Positions 1 through 8,779 of a DNA stretch of 38,916 nucleotides are shown here, piece after piece. The stretch covers positions 1-38,916 of the forward strand of contig PWEJ01000110.1 in the NCBI GenBank assembly GCA_003553485.1. The letters are read 5' to 3'. Origin of the DNA: Halanaerobiaceae bacterium. GTDB taxonomy: Bacteria > Bacillota > Halanaerobiia > Halanaerobiales > Halarsenatibacteraceae. The notes under the pieces are model-generated. The model was not told where the DNA came from, did not search any database, and saw nothing but the letters and a program-made list of their open reading frames with translations. The number at the start of each line of letters is the position of its first letter. The first letter of the stretch is position 1. Both the position numbers and the translations under genes were made by a program.

Positions 1-43
1 AGGATTTGCAGTCCTCTGCCTGACCAGACTTGGCGATGCCGCC
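1..43 (-). tRNA. tRNA-Cys (GCA), partial
   Basis: The 5' part of a tRNA on the minus strand, cut by the window edge. Read on the minus strand it starts GGCGGCATCGCC at position 43, has a D-arm and an anticodon loop containing GCA flanked by a CT...AA context, as in bacterial tRNA-Cys. The variable arm, T-arm and 3' end lie outside the window. It is the last visible member of the Asp-Phe-Gly-Cys tRNA operon, 1 nt after tRNA-Gly. Confidence 0.88.
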
Positions 44-44
44 C

Positions 45-119
<75 letters not shown>

Positions 120-127
120 AGTAGAAA

Positions 128-203
128 TGGTGGTGAGAGGCGGAATCGAACCGCCGACACGGGGATTTTCAATCCCCTGCTCTACCGACTGAGCTATCTC
201 ACC
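128..203 (-). tRNA. tRNA-Phe (GAA)
   Basis: Complete minus-strand tRNA. Acceptor stem GGTGAGA pairs with TCTCACC, the anticodon loop is TTGAAAA (anticodon GAA), the T-loop is GGTTCGATTCC, and a genomically encoded CCA is at 130-128. Second gene of the tRNA operon. Confidence 0.96.
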
Positions 204-207
204 AGGC

Positions 208-284
208 TGGCGGGGGCGACGGGATTTGAACCCGCGATCTCCGGCGTGACAGGCCGGCGCGTTGAGCCACTTCGCTACACCCCC
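208..284 (-). tRNA. tRNA-Asp (GTC)
   Basis: Complete minus-strand tRNA beginning GGGGGTGTAGC at 284. The anticodon loop is CTGTCAC (anticodon GTC), the T-arm contains GGTTCAAATCC, the discriminator is G, and CCA is encoded at 210-208. It is promoter-proximal in the tRNA operon. Confidence 0.96.
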
Positions 285-321
285 AAAAAAACAAATATGC
301 TTTTCACTGCCAGCATAAAAT

Positions 322-350
322 AGTATACACAAAGATAAGCAATTAGTCAA
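322..350 (-). promoter_or_regulatory. Sigma-70 promoter of the tRNA operon
   Basis: On the minus strand, TTGACT (350-345) is followed after exactly 17 nt by TATACT (327-322). This is a near-consensus vegetative promoter. Its start would fall about 30 nt before tRNA-Asp, as expected for a strong stable-RNA operon. Confidence 0.85.
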
Positions 351-424
351 CACCTTTAAAGACTCTCATAAACGATTAGCAGCAAAAAGCTTTGTTTAAC
401 CACCTATTACAGGCTTATACATAT

Positions 425-1795
425 TTATCTTTCTAAAGCCATGAAGTCAAGGGAAACCTGCCGGTGGATACGAGCAAACCGAACGGTATTACGCATCAAA
501 TCCTGGTCTATATTGGTCATGAATAGATGATAGTCCTCCAGCAGCGATTCATAAATCTGGGGGATTAAAGCTAAATTTTCCAGACTAGAAAATTTGGTGA
601 TAAGAGCATTTACCACCTGATGTTGTCGGGAAAATCTTTCTCCTTCTCCCTCTTCCGGATTAAAAAATCGGAAGTAATTTAAAGCCTGCTCTCCATCCAG
701 AATATTTTCTCCCTTATTTAACTCTAATTCCAGGTCAGGAACCACAAACTCCTTCTCCCGCTGAATTGTTATTCCTCCAATTGTATTAATAACATTTTTA
801 AAACTATTAAAAGAGGAAGTGGCATAATAGTCTATATTTTGGGAGGTGATATTGGCAACAGCAGTTATCAGTTCTGGCAATTGTTTCTTTCTTAGCTTAA
901 TATTATCATATTCCATATAAGGAGAGATTGATTTAAATTCAACATTTACCTCTTCACTATCAAAGATAACCAACATTATGAAATCAATATTGATTTCTGC
1001 CAGGTCAAAATCAGAATAATCATATTCATCGAAGCCCACCAATAATAGATTCTTATCGGCCAGGGTTAAATCAGCAGGTAACTGCTCTCTGCTTTCTTCT
1101 TGATTGGATTCAATACCATTTTCCAGGTCATCTTCAGGCATTTCTGGAGCTTCAGGAGCATCAGGCTCTTCAGGTTCTTCTATTTCCAGTTCATCCTCTT
1201 CGTCAAAATCTTCCTCTTCTAAATCCAGATCTTCTTCCGATAAATCTTCTTCTTCCGATAAATCTTCAGGATAAACAGGAAAATCAGGGAGTGCCATTTC
1301 CAATTCCTCTAAAGATTCAAAGCCTTCTTCAGTTAATTCTTCTGGAGTTATTTCCTCCTCATCTCTTTCAATAACAATATCATCATCGCGTAAAATTTCT
1401 TCACTCTCTGGCTCTTCATCTAAAAGAATATCCTGGTCGATATCCAATTCAGCCAGAACATCAGGATCAATATCAAGTAAAACCGACTCATCGATGATAC
1501 CTGCTTCATAGGCAGTTCTTATATCTTCTGGATCTTCTATAGCTTCGTACTCCTGGATAATATCTTCGATTGTAGCTAAATCTTCAATATCTCTATCTTC
1601 CTCTTCATCCTCATCTTCTTCCTCCAAAACTATTTCCTCTTCTGATACAGGTTGAAAATGTTCCTGCTCAGTCTCTGAAATAAAAAGAAGATAATAAAGC
1701 CCTCCACTTAAAAGAAGTAATAAAAGAATTAGCAGGATTATTTTATTATTACTGAAAAAACTGCTGGTTTTTTTAGGTTTTCGTTTGTCAGACAT
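425..1795 (-). CDS. LytR-CpsA-Psr-like membrane-anchored protein with long acidic region
   Basis: A 456-aa protein. I chose the ATG at 1795 (MSDKRK) because AAGGGGGAAAG lies just upstream; an in-frame GTG at 1849 would add 18 residues without a good ribosome site. A Lys-rich N-terminus is followed by one membrane segment (about residues 17-38). Then comes a region of roughly 200 residues made mostly of Glu and Asp (about 45-240), and a C-terminal domain resembling LytR-CpsA-Psr (LCP) enzymes, which transfer glycopolymers to the cell wall. LCP-like features are an ALNYFR stretch and ERFSRQHQ near the end. The arginines of the phosphate-binding site seem to be missing: the segment that should resemble an R-x-D-T motif reads INIDFIML, and the region expected to carry S-I-P-R-D reads SISPYM. 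It may therefore be a non-catalytic or divergent LCP member. The fold assignment is moderate; substrate is unknown. Confidence 0.7.
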   Translation of the reverse strand: MSDKRKPKKTSSFFSNNKIILLILLLLLLSGGLYYLLFISETEQEHFQPVSEEEIVLEEEDEDEEEDRDIEDLATIEDIIQEYEAIEDPEDIRTAYEAGIIDESVLLDIDPDVLAELDIDQDILLDEEPESEEILRDDDIVIERDEEEITPEELTEEGFESLEELEMALPDFPVYPEDLSEEEDLSEEDLDLEEEDFDEEDELEIEEPEEPDAPEAPEMPEDDLENGIESNQEESREQLPADLTLADKNLLLVGFDEYDYSDFDLAEINIDFIMLVIFDSEEVNVEFKSISPYMEYDNIKLRKKQLPELITAVANITSQNIDYYATSSFNSFKNVINTIGGITIQREKEFVVPDLELELNKGENILDGEQALNYFRFFNPEEGEGERFSRQHQVVNALITKFSSLENLALIPQIYESLLEDYHLFMTNIDQDLMRNTVRFARIHRQVSLDFMALER

Positions 1796-1915
1796 TAATC
1801 TTTCCCCCTTCAAAAATATCCTCTCATAATAATGCTTCTTGACTTTCACTGTATATTCCTGCTTAAAGAGATTATTAACTAAAAAAAATCTAAGTTAAAT
1901 TTATTAATAGATGAT

Positions 1916-1944
1916 TTGACTAACAAAAGGTTCTTTGATAAAAT
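1916..1944 (+). promoter_or_regulatory. Promoter of the tetR-efflux operon
   Basis: TTGACT (1916-1921), 17-nt spacer, TAAAAT (1939-1944). The predicted start falls inside the palindromes at 1948-1978, so a bound repressor would block initiation. Confidence 0.65.
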
Positions 1945-1947
1945 AAT

Positions 1948-1978
1948 GTCACTCAAAGTGACAATATGAATTGTCACT
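1948..1978 (+). promoter_or_regulatory. Overlapping palindromic operator, probable TetR binding site
   Basis: Two overlapping perfect inverted repeats: GTCACT-3-AGTGAC (1948-1962) and AGTGACAAT-4-ATTGTCACT (1957-1978). They lie immediately downstream of the -10 box and 77 nt before the TetR start codon. Further TGTCA/TGACA half-sites and a GATAAT-7-ATTATC repeat follow between about 1985 and 2038. Autoregulation of the efflux operon by the TetR protein is the likely role; this is inferred from position and symmetry. Confidence 0.65.
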
Positions 1979-2054
1979 ATCAATGTCAGATGAAAATCCC
2001 GGTTTGTATGACAGATAATATGACAAATTATCAGAATAAAGAGAGGTATAATTT

Positions 2055-2666
2055 ATGGATGAAAATAAAAAGTGTTCTGCTGAGCCTAAAGATGGTCGCA
2101 AAACCAGGAAAGAAGCAAACAAACAAAAAGTTATTAAAAATTTTTTGCAGTTGATAGAAAAGAACAAATCTCTACCTACAGCTCAAAAAATTGCTCAGGA
2201 AGCAGGGTTATCTAGAAGATCAATCTTCCGCTATTTCCCTAACCTTGATGAATTAATTGAAGAGGCTTATAGTTATGCCTTAAAGGAAATAAGAGAACGT
2301 TTTCCCCCTCCTAAAAAGCCTGATTCTGCTAATGATCTCTATAATGATATTATAAAATATGTTAATCACTTGAGTTCAATTTATGAATATACCGATTCCA
2401 TTAGAGATGCCCTATCGGAGAAGGGGATGCCCCCTGAGGTTAGAAAGAGAATAAACCGGATGAGAAGTCAGACTTTAAGAGAGGAATTGATTGGGTATTT
2501 TGCTGTATATCTACCGGAACTAGAAGAAGATACATCTTTCATTTTTGCTTTAGAATCTTCTCTTTCTCCAGAGGCCTGGGATTATTTGCGAAAGATGGGG
2601 GGATTAAGCAAAGAAGAGGCTCAGAAGGCCTGGGTGGAAATGTTAGCAAGATTATTAAAAAAGTAA
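2055..2666 (+). CDS. TetR/AcrR-family transcriptional regulator
   Basis: A 203-aa protein, a normal length for the family. The start is supported by AAAGAGAGG 7 nt upstream of the ATG. The N-terminal helix-turn-helix is clear at about residues 25-65: a TAQKIAQEAGLSRRSIFRYF stretch followed by a PNLDELIEEAY helix, typical of TetR. The C-terminal ligand-binding half is divergent, as usual, so the inducer cannot be read from sequence. It is the first gene of an operon with an adaptor, an RND pump and an outer-membrane channel (18-nt gap, then overlapping genes). This makes it a local repressor of multidrug-type efflux, probably acting on the palindromes at 1948-1978. Confidence 0.9.
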   Translation: MDENKKCSAEPKDGRKTRKEANKQKVIKNFLQLIEKNKSLPTAQKIAQEAGLSRRSIFRYFPNLDELIEEAYSYALKEIRERFPPPKKPDSANDLYNDIIKYVNHLSSIYEYTDSIRDALSEKGMPPEVRKRINRMRSQTLREELIGYFAVYLPELEEDTSFIFALESSLSPEAWDYLRKMGGLSKEEAQKAWVEMLARLLKK

Positions 2667-2684
2667 AAGAGAGAGGTGACCAGG

Positions 2685-3977
2685 GTGAAAAGAGTAGCAA
2701 GACCAAAGGTGCAGGCCCATAAAGTAATAGGACTGATAATAATAATATCTTTAATATTAATGGGTCTTTTTTGGCAGGATAATACCATATTAGTAACAGC
2801 AGCAGAGGAGAAGGAAAATGAGGAAACGACTGAAGAAAGTATTGAGGTTATTCAGACTGATTCCGAAGGAGTTGCAGATTATCAGACTTTTGCAGGTTTT
2901 ACAGTGCCAGGCGATATATTACCTGTAGTACCGGGCACTGGAGGAGAGGTAGAAGAACTTCATGTTGAGACTGGTGAGCAAGTGCAAGAAGGAGAGTTGC
3001 TCTTGGAGTTGGAAGCAGAAGAGCTTGATCTCAGCATTGAAGAAGGCCAGGCTGCCTTAGAGCAGGCTAAACTGGAGTTAGAGATGGCTGAAACCGGAGC
3101 TAGAGCAGAAGAACTGGCCATGGCTGAAACCCAGCTGGAAGCTGCTGAAGAAAGTTATGAGCTGGCTCAGGAGACCTATGAGAGGGTTGAATATCTTTAT
3201 GAAGAAGGTGTAGCTCCTAAGTCAGACTTAGATGAGGCAGAAGGAACTCTAATTGAGGCTGAAGCTAAGTTAGAGACAGCTGAGCAAGAGCTGGCAATGG
3301 CTGAGACTGGTGCCAGACCGGAGGAGATTGCTATAGCCGAAAAAGGAATCTTAGAGGCAGAGAAAGCTCTGGATATTGCCAGACTGGGTCAGGATGATTT
3401 GCAGGTCAATGCACCTGCCTCAGGTGTTGTAGCTGAACTGGACCTCAGTGAAGGAGAGCTTATTGATGGAGAGAGTATGGCTATGGCTTTGCTGGATTTA
3501 GAAGAAATCGTCTTTGAAGTGGAGGCTCCAGCAGAGAGAATAACTGAAATAGCAACTGGTCAGCAGGCTGAAGTGGAGTTTGATTCCCAGCCTGAAGACA
3601 TATTTATTGGAGAGGTCACAGCCATTTCTCCTACTGCTGATGATGACAGTGGATTATTTAACTTTGAAATAACTATTCCCAATAGAGATCTGCGATTAAA
3701 AGCTGGTGAATTTGGTCAGGCCAGAGTCCAGACGGGCAGAGAGGAAGAAGGATTCTGGGTTCCCCGGGAAGCAGTCTCCACTGCAGAGCAAGAAGATTAT
3801 ATCTTTGTGGTAAGAGATCAACTACTGCGAGAAGTTGAGATTACAATTCAGGAAGAGGAAAATGATAGGTTTCTCATTACCGGTGATCTCAATGCAGGTG
3901 ATCTGGTAGCTGCTGAATACCGCGATGAATATTACAGTGGTTATGAAGCAGAATTATTAGAGGTGATAAGCTGGTGA
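2685..3977 (+). CDS. RND efflux membrane fusion (periplasmic adaptor) protein
   Basis: Adaptor that links the inner-membrane RND pump to the outer-membrane channel. About 430 aa from the GTG at 2685, preferred because AGAGGTG sits 6-7 nt upstream; another GTG at 2676 would add three residues. It has an N-terminal signal/anchor segment (about residues 14-35) and a first half-lipoyl strand pair (VEELHVETGEQVQEGE). A long alpha-hairpin (about 110-235) follows, in which a segment containing LEMAETGAR recurs as LAMAETGAR, then the second lipoyl half (VNAPASGVVAELD) and a beta-barrel/membrane-proximal region. This order is that of the HlyD/AcrA family. The protein is very acidic. Its stop codon overlaps the start of the RND gene (GTGA), which indicates translational coupling. 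Confidence 0.9.
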   Translation: MKRVARPKVQAHKVIGLIIIISLILMGLFWQDNTILVTAAEEKENEETTEESIEVIQTDSEGVADYQTFAGFTVPGDILPVVPGTGGEVEELHVETGEQVQEGELLLELEAEELDLSIEEGQAALEQAKLELEMAETGARAEELAMAETQLEAAEESYELAQETYERVEYLYEEGVAPKSDLDEAEGTLIEAEAKLETAEQELAMAETGARPEEIAIAEKGILEAEKALDIARLGQDDLQVNAPASGVVAELDLSEGELIDGESMAMALLDLEEIVFEVEAPAERITEIATGQQAEVEFDSQPEDIFIGEVTAISPTADDDSGLFNFEITIPNRDLRLKAGEFGQARVQTGREEEGFWVPREAVSTAEQEDYIFVVRDQLLREVEITIQEEENDRFLITGDLNAGDLVAAEYRDEYYSGYEAELLEVISW

Positions 3978-6900
3978 AGTTGCCAAAATTTGCCGTAGAA
4001 AGACCAGTTGCAGTTACCATGATAATCCTGCTTTTAGTATTATTGGGCGGAATTGGGGTTAGCAATCTGCCCTTAGAATTGATGCCTGACCTTGATATGC
4101 CTGTCGTGGTAGTTATGACAGAATTTCCCGGGGCCGGACCCTCAGAAGTGGAAGATTTAGTTTCTCGACCCTTAGAAGAGGGCATCCAGGCTGTTACTGA
4201 TGTATCTTCAGTCTCTTCAATATCCCAGGAAGAGGAGTCGTTAATAATTATTGAATTTGACTGGGGGACTGATCTGGATTTTGCTATCCAGGATGTACGA
4301 GAGCAGGTAGATGTAGTCCAGCCGCTGTTGCCTGACGAGGTGGAAGACCCCTATGCCATGCAGTTTGATCCCACAGAAATCCCAGTGCTTGATTTTGGAG
4401 TAAGTGGGGCTGAAGAGCTGTCTGAGATTCGTCAGGTAGTGGAAGATGATATCGTTCCTGAATTAGAAAGGTTAACTGGAGTTGCCCAGGCAGAAGTTTC
4501 TGGAGCTCAAGAACGGGAAATTCAAGTGGAGATGGATCCGGCCCGAATTCAGCGCCATGATATTGGAGTAAACCAGGTCATGGAGGGGATCTATGCTGCT
4601 AATCAGGATCTGCCCGCTGGTGATGTCACTTTAGGTGGTCAGGAGACCCTCCTGGTTAGAACTTTAGGTCAGTTTGAAAGCTTAGAAGAAATCGGAGATG
4701 TGCCAGTGGCAGGGTCTGCCGGCTTTTATTATCTTGCTGATTTAGCAGATATTTATGATGGTTTAACAGATCAGGATTTAATAGTAAGGCAGGATGGAGA
4801 AGAAAGTCTGGCTTTATCGATACAGCAAGAGGCAGATGCTAATACTGTTGAGACAGTAGAAGGGGTCCACCAGGAATTAGAGAACCTGTTGGCAGAGCTT
4901 GACCAGGAGATAAGCTTTACAACCATCCAGGATCAGGCTGAATATGTCAATGTTGCCATCGAAACTGTAATTTCTAATGCCGTGGTTGGTGGAATATTAG
5001 CTGTTGTCATATTGTTTTTGTTTTTGGGCAGCATTTCATCAACTATAATTGTTGGTCTTACTATCCCGGTGGCTATTATCGCCACATTTTTCCTTCTTTT
5101 CTGGGCAAATCTAAACTTGAATATGATGACCCTGGGTGGATTGGCTCTAGGAACAGGGATGTTGGTAGATAACTCAGTGGTGGTGACAGAGAATATCTTC
5201 CGGATGCGAGAAGGGGGTAAAGATATAAAACCCTCCTCCATTGAGGGAGCTGCTGAGGTGGGGGTTCCCATTGCTTTCTCCACCCTGACTACCACAGCAG
5301 TATTCTTGCCGGTGGTGTTTATCGAAGGAATTGCCGGGGAAATATTCCAGGACCTTTCCTTCAGTGTGGCTTTCTCTTTAGTTATCTCTCTTTTGGTAGC
5401 TTTAACACTAATACCGATGTTATCAATTAAATTACTGGCCAAAACTGATCTGGAGAAGTTACGTGAGAGACAGAAAAATAGTCGGGTAAATAGATTGCTC
5501 AATTCTTTAAAGTCTATCTATGATAAAGTTATTAGAAAGGCAATAAATTATCGTCTCTTTACTGTAATAGCTATCGCCCTAATTTTTGCCGGCACCCTCC
5601 TTTTGGCAGGACTAATGGGTCAAGAATTTTTGCCAGAATTGGATGAGGGCCTGGTTGCTGTCGATCTGGAAATGGAACCAGGCACCCCGCTGGCCGATAC
5701 AGAAAGAGAAGTTGAAAAGCTCGAAGATGAAATTAGCCAGTGGCCTGAAATTGAGTATATCCAGGCCGAGGTTGGGGCAGAGGGGCTTTCTTCTAGAGCC
5801 AGCATGACTTTAGCCCTAGTAGACCTTGAGGATAGAGAGAAAAGCACCATGGATGTAGCAGCTGAAGTCAGAGAGTTATCTGAACTGGTGCCCGAGGCTG
5901 ATTTAGAAGCTACTAATCTTTCTCTAATCACCGGCGGCGATGAAGAAACAGGAGGAGCTGCCATAGAGGTTAATTTGCTGGGCTCAGACTTAGAACAGAT
6001 TACAGAATTAGGTGAAGAAGTAACAGAAACCATGGAAGATATGGATATTTTAACCGATGTAAGCTATGGAGTCGATGATCCCAGACCGGAGCTGCAGGTT
6101 GAGGTTGATAGAAAAAAAGCCGGTAATTATGGATTTACCGCTGGTGAGATTGCCCAGGGGGTAAATACCGCCATAGATGGGGAAGTAGTAACCCGCTACG
6201 ATGAAGGAGATGAGGACCAGATAGATGTTCGCTTACGCTATGGACAGGGGGTAAGAGAAAATCTGGATGAAATTGAAAGAATGCCCCTGGCCAATGCCGA
6301 AGGACAGGTCTTCCCCCTGGATAATATGGCTTCCATAACCAGAGGAGAAGGGCCGGTAGAGATAAACAGAACAGACCAGACTCGTAGCGTAAGCGTCTAT
6401 GCGGATTATGAAGATGTTGATATGGGCACGGCTGTAGAGGAGGTTGAAAGGGAGATTGCAGCTCTAGAGCTCCCGGAAGAAGTTGATTTTCAATTTGGTG
6501 GAGAAACAGAGTGGATGCAGGAAGCCTTTGATGATCTCTTTCTGGCTTTAATGTTAGCGATAGTGATTGTTTTTATGTTATTGGCAGGCCAATTTGAATC
6601 TTACTGGCAGCCCCTGGTTATTATTTTAAGCGTTCCCTTTGGCCTGGTGGGCGTGGTTTTGGGGCTTTTACTCACCGGGCGGAGCTTAAATGTAGCTTCC
6701 TATATTGGTGTGATTATGATGGTGGGTATAGTTGTCAATAATGCCATTGTATTGCTGGATTATATTAATATTAGAGTTGAGAGCAGTGACTCTCGTCTTG
6801 ATGCCATTTCGAAGGCCTCCCAGATTAGGTTAAGGCCTATCTTGATGACCACTTTAACTACTGTGCTGGCAATGTTCCCCCTTTCCCTGGGGATTGGAGA

Positions 6901-7057
6901 GGGAGCAGAGATTCAGGCCCCCATTGCCACGGCAGTAATTGGAGGATTATTAGTTTCTACAATTTCAACTCTGATAGTATTGCCAGTTTTGTATACGATA
7001 TTTGCTGATCTCAGCCAAAAATTAAGCAACTTAGGAGGAAATCAAGATGGCTCATAA
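3974..7057 (+). CDS. RND-family efflux transporter (AcrB/HAE-type)
   Basis: Proton- or ion-driven inner-membrane export pump, 1027 aa, close to the 1030-1050 aa usual for AcrB-type pumps. The N-terminus (FAVERPVAVTMIILLLVLLG) is the classic first RND helix. Two large periplasmic loops (about residues 30-330 and 555-855) alternate with two groups of membrane helices. The TM4 segment reads GTGMLVDNSVVVTENIF, so the AcrB Asp-Asp pair is here Asp-Asn, common in Firmicute-type members. The TM10 segment is GIVVNNAIVLLDYI. It starts with GTG overlapping the adaptor gene by 4 nt and ends 11 nt inside the channel gene. Substrate is unknown; multidrug or lipid export are both possible. Confidence 0.95.
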   Translation: MKLPKFAVERPVAVTMIILLLVLLGGIGVSNLPLELMPDLDMPVVVVMTEFPGAGPSEVEDLVSRPLEEGIQAVTDVSSVSSISQEEESLIIIEFDWGTDLDFAIQDVREQVDVVQPLLPDEVEDPYAMQFDPTEIPVLDFGVSGAEELSEIRQVVEDDIVPELERLTGVAQAEVSGAQEREIQVEMDPARIQRHDIGVNQVMEGIYAANQDLPAGDVTLGGQETLLVRTLGQFESLEEIGDVPVAGSAGFYYLADLADIYDGLTDQDLIVRQDGEESLALSIQQEADANTVETVEGVHQELENLLAELDQEISFTTIQDQAEYVNVAIETVISNAVVGGILAVVILFLFLGSISSTIIVGLTIPVAIIATFFLLFWANLNLNMMTLGGLALGTGMLVDNSVVVTENIFRMREGGKDIKPSSIEGAAEVGVPIAFSTLTTTAVFLPVVFIEGIAGEIFQDLSFSVAFSLVISLLVALTLIPMLSIKLLAKTDLEKLRERQKNSRVNRLLNSLKSIYDKVIRKAINYRLFTVIAIALIFAGTLLLAGLMGQEFLPELDEGLVAVDLEMEPGTPLADTEREVEKLEDEISQWPEIEYIQAEVGAEGLSSRASMTLALVDLEDREKSTMDVAAEVRELSELVPEADLEATNLSLITGGDEETGGAAIEVNLLGSDLEQITELGEEVTETMEDMDILTDVSYGVDDPRPELQVEVDRKKAGNYGFTAGEIAQGVNTAIDGEVVTRYDEGDEDQIDVRLRYGQGVRENLDEIERMPLANAEGQVFPLDNMASITRGEGPVEINRTDQTRSVSVYADYEDVDMGTAVEEVEREIAALELPEEVDFQFGGETEWMQEAFDDLFLALMLAIVIVFMLLAGQFESYWQPLVIILSVPFGLVGVVLGLLLTGRSLNVASYIGVIMMVGIVVNNAIVLLDYINIRVESSDSRLDAISKASQIRLRPILMTTLTTVLAMFPLSLGIGEGAEIQAPIATAVIGGLLVSTISTLIVLPVLYTIFADLSQKLSNLGGNQDGS

Positions 7058-8705
7058 AAAAATTAAGATCTTCTTGTTAGTTTTCCTATTGATATTAACT
7101 AGTTTTACTTTTCAAGATAAGGTATCGGCTTCTGGAATGGCTCTGGCAGAATTAATTGAACTGGCCAGAGAAAATAATCGACCTTACCGCCAATTAGAAC
7201 AGGAGTTACAGGAGGCTGAAGCTCAGGAGGGACAGTTAGAATCCGGTCTGGACTGGCGAGGAGATGTGGTTGGTGACCTTGATATTCAGGAGACCCCAGA
7301 GGTTTTAAAGAGCTTCTACGATAGAACTGAGGAAGATATTGATGATACTCTAGCAATGGCCAGCCTGACTGTGGCCCTTAGCCGAGATCTGCTGGCTGAT
7401 CCCGAGACTGAGTTTCAAAGGGAGGCTATAGCTCTTGATATTAAAGATTCTCTGCTGGCCCTGGAGCGGGAAGAGCAGGAACTAATTGTTTCAATAGCTG
7501 AGGCCTATTATGAACTTCTCCAGGCTCAGGTAGGCTTAGAATTGGCCCGGCAGGCAGAGGAAGTTAGCAAAGAACAGGTGGAGGCTAAAGAGGTTTTGCT
7601 TGAAGCAGAGGAAGCTACTGAAACTGACCTAAAGGAAGTGGAGTTAGAGGTTCAGGAAGCTAAAAATGCCAGAGAAGAGGCAGAAGAAATGGTTAGTTTA
7701 GCCCGGGAAAACTTGCAGCGGGAACTAGGTGAAGAGCCACTGCCTGAGGTTAGTGCTCCATTACCTTTGACTGCAGCTGAGGAACTGGAGTTGCCGGAAA
7801 AAGCCTCTCCCTGGCCCTGGGATTTAACTACCAGCAAAGAAATAGCCCGGGAGGAAAGAATTGAAATAAAGAGATTAGAGCAGGCTCTAAAGCTCAGTCA
7901 GGCTGAAGAAGAGAGGATTGTGGGAGAAAATAGGCCAGATTACCGCGCTGACTTTATTTATAATCCTGAAGATATAGATATCTTTTTAAATGCCAGCCTG
8001 GATGAAAGCGGCCGGCTGATCACTGGCTTGACCAGAACCGAGAGCAACCTGCCGGACTTTCCAGGAGTTGAAGACCTGGAAGATGAAGATATTGAAGAAA
8101 TTTTGGAGGAAATTGCCGATTATATTTCAGATGAATTAAATGGATTTCCCTCTATCCCGGAGGTTGATGGTGATAACAATGCTCCCCTGGCTGATTATAA
8201 TTATTCCGTGGCTGAAGCTGCGGCCGAAAACAACAACAATACCAATAATGACAATGATAATGGAGGCCTTATATCTGCGGGGAATAATTCTTCTTTCTGG
8301 CAATTAAGCTTTTCTGTGGAGTATAATTTTTATGACTCTGGCCTGGAAGAAGAGGAAATAAAGGAAGTGGAGGCCAGAAAAAGAGGACAGGAAGAAGAGT
8401 TAGCCGAAGCTAAAGAAGGAATTGCCCTGGAAGTAGAGGCTCAATGGCAGGAATTAGAATCTGCTTACCGGGAGCTGCAAAGAGATAAGTCCAATCTGGA
8501 CTTAAGCAAAAGCAGGCTTTCCGATGGTGAGCATATGCTAGAGACTGAGATGATAACGGAGTATGAATTTAATATGCTGGAGTTAAATTATTATCAGGCT
8601 GCCTCAGAAGTAATAAACAGTTACTATGATTTCAGACAGGAGCAGGCTGAACTGGCCTTAGCCCTGGGTTTAGAAGCAGACTGGTATAAAGGAGAACTAG
8701 AATAA
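7047..8705 (+). CDS. TolC-like outer-membrane efflux protein
   Basis: Outer-membrane channel of the tripartite pump, 552 aa, with an AGGAGG ribosome site 7 nt before the ATG. A signal peptide occupies about residues 1-28 (IKIFLLVFLLILTSFTF core, cleavage near VSASG). Two OEP-type repeats rich in long amphipathic helices follow (about 30-235 and 260-552). An unusual low-complexity insert of Asn, Asp and Gly lies at about residues 390-412, between the repeats. It marks the organism as a diderm. Its start lies within the end of the RND gene. Family assignment is firm; the partner is given by the operon. Confidence 0.88.
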   Translation: MAHKKIKIFLLVFLLILTSFTFQDKVSASGMALAELIELARENNRPYRQLEQELQEAEAQEGQLESGLDWRGDVVGDLDIQETPEVLKSFYDRTEEDIDDTLAMASLTVALSRDLLADPETEFQREAIALDIKDSLLALEREEQELIVSIAEAYYELLQAQVGLELARQAEEVSKEQVEAKEVLLEAEEATETDLKEVELEVQEAKNAREEAEEMVSLARENLQRELGEEPLPEVSAPLPLTAAEELELPEKASPWPWDLTTSKEIAREERIEIKRLEQALKLSQAEEERIVGENRPDYRADFIYNPEDIDIFLNASLDESGRLITGLTRTESNLPDFPGVEDLEDEDIEEILEEIADYISDELNGFPSIPEVDGDNNAPLADYNYSVAEAAAENNNNTNNDNDNGGLISAGNNSSFWQLSFSVEYNFYDSGLEEEEIKEVEARKRGQEEELAEAKEGIALEVEAQWQELESAYRELQRDKSNLDLSKSRLSDGEHMLETEMITEYEFNMLELNYYQAASEVINSYYDFRQEQAELALALGLEADWYKGELE

Positions 8706-8779
8706 TAGTATAAAATTTCTTGAAATTTACTTGATTATATTGAAAAAATATGGCATTCTTAATGGTAGGAGGTGGAGAT

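Noticed and set aside
8713-8728. AAATTTC-TT-GAAATTT inverted repeat between tolC-like and CoA-transferase genes
   Set aside because: Too AT-rich and short to call a terminator or operator; no T run follows.
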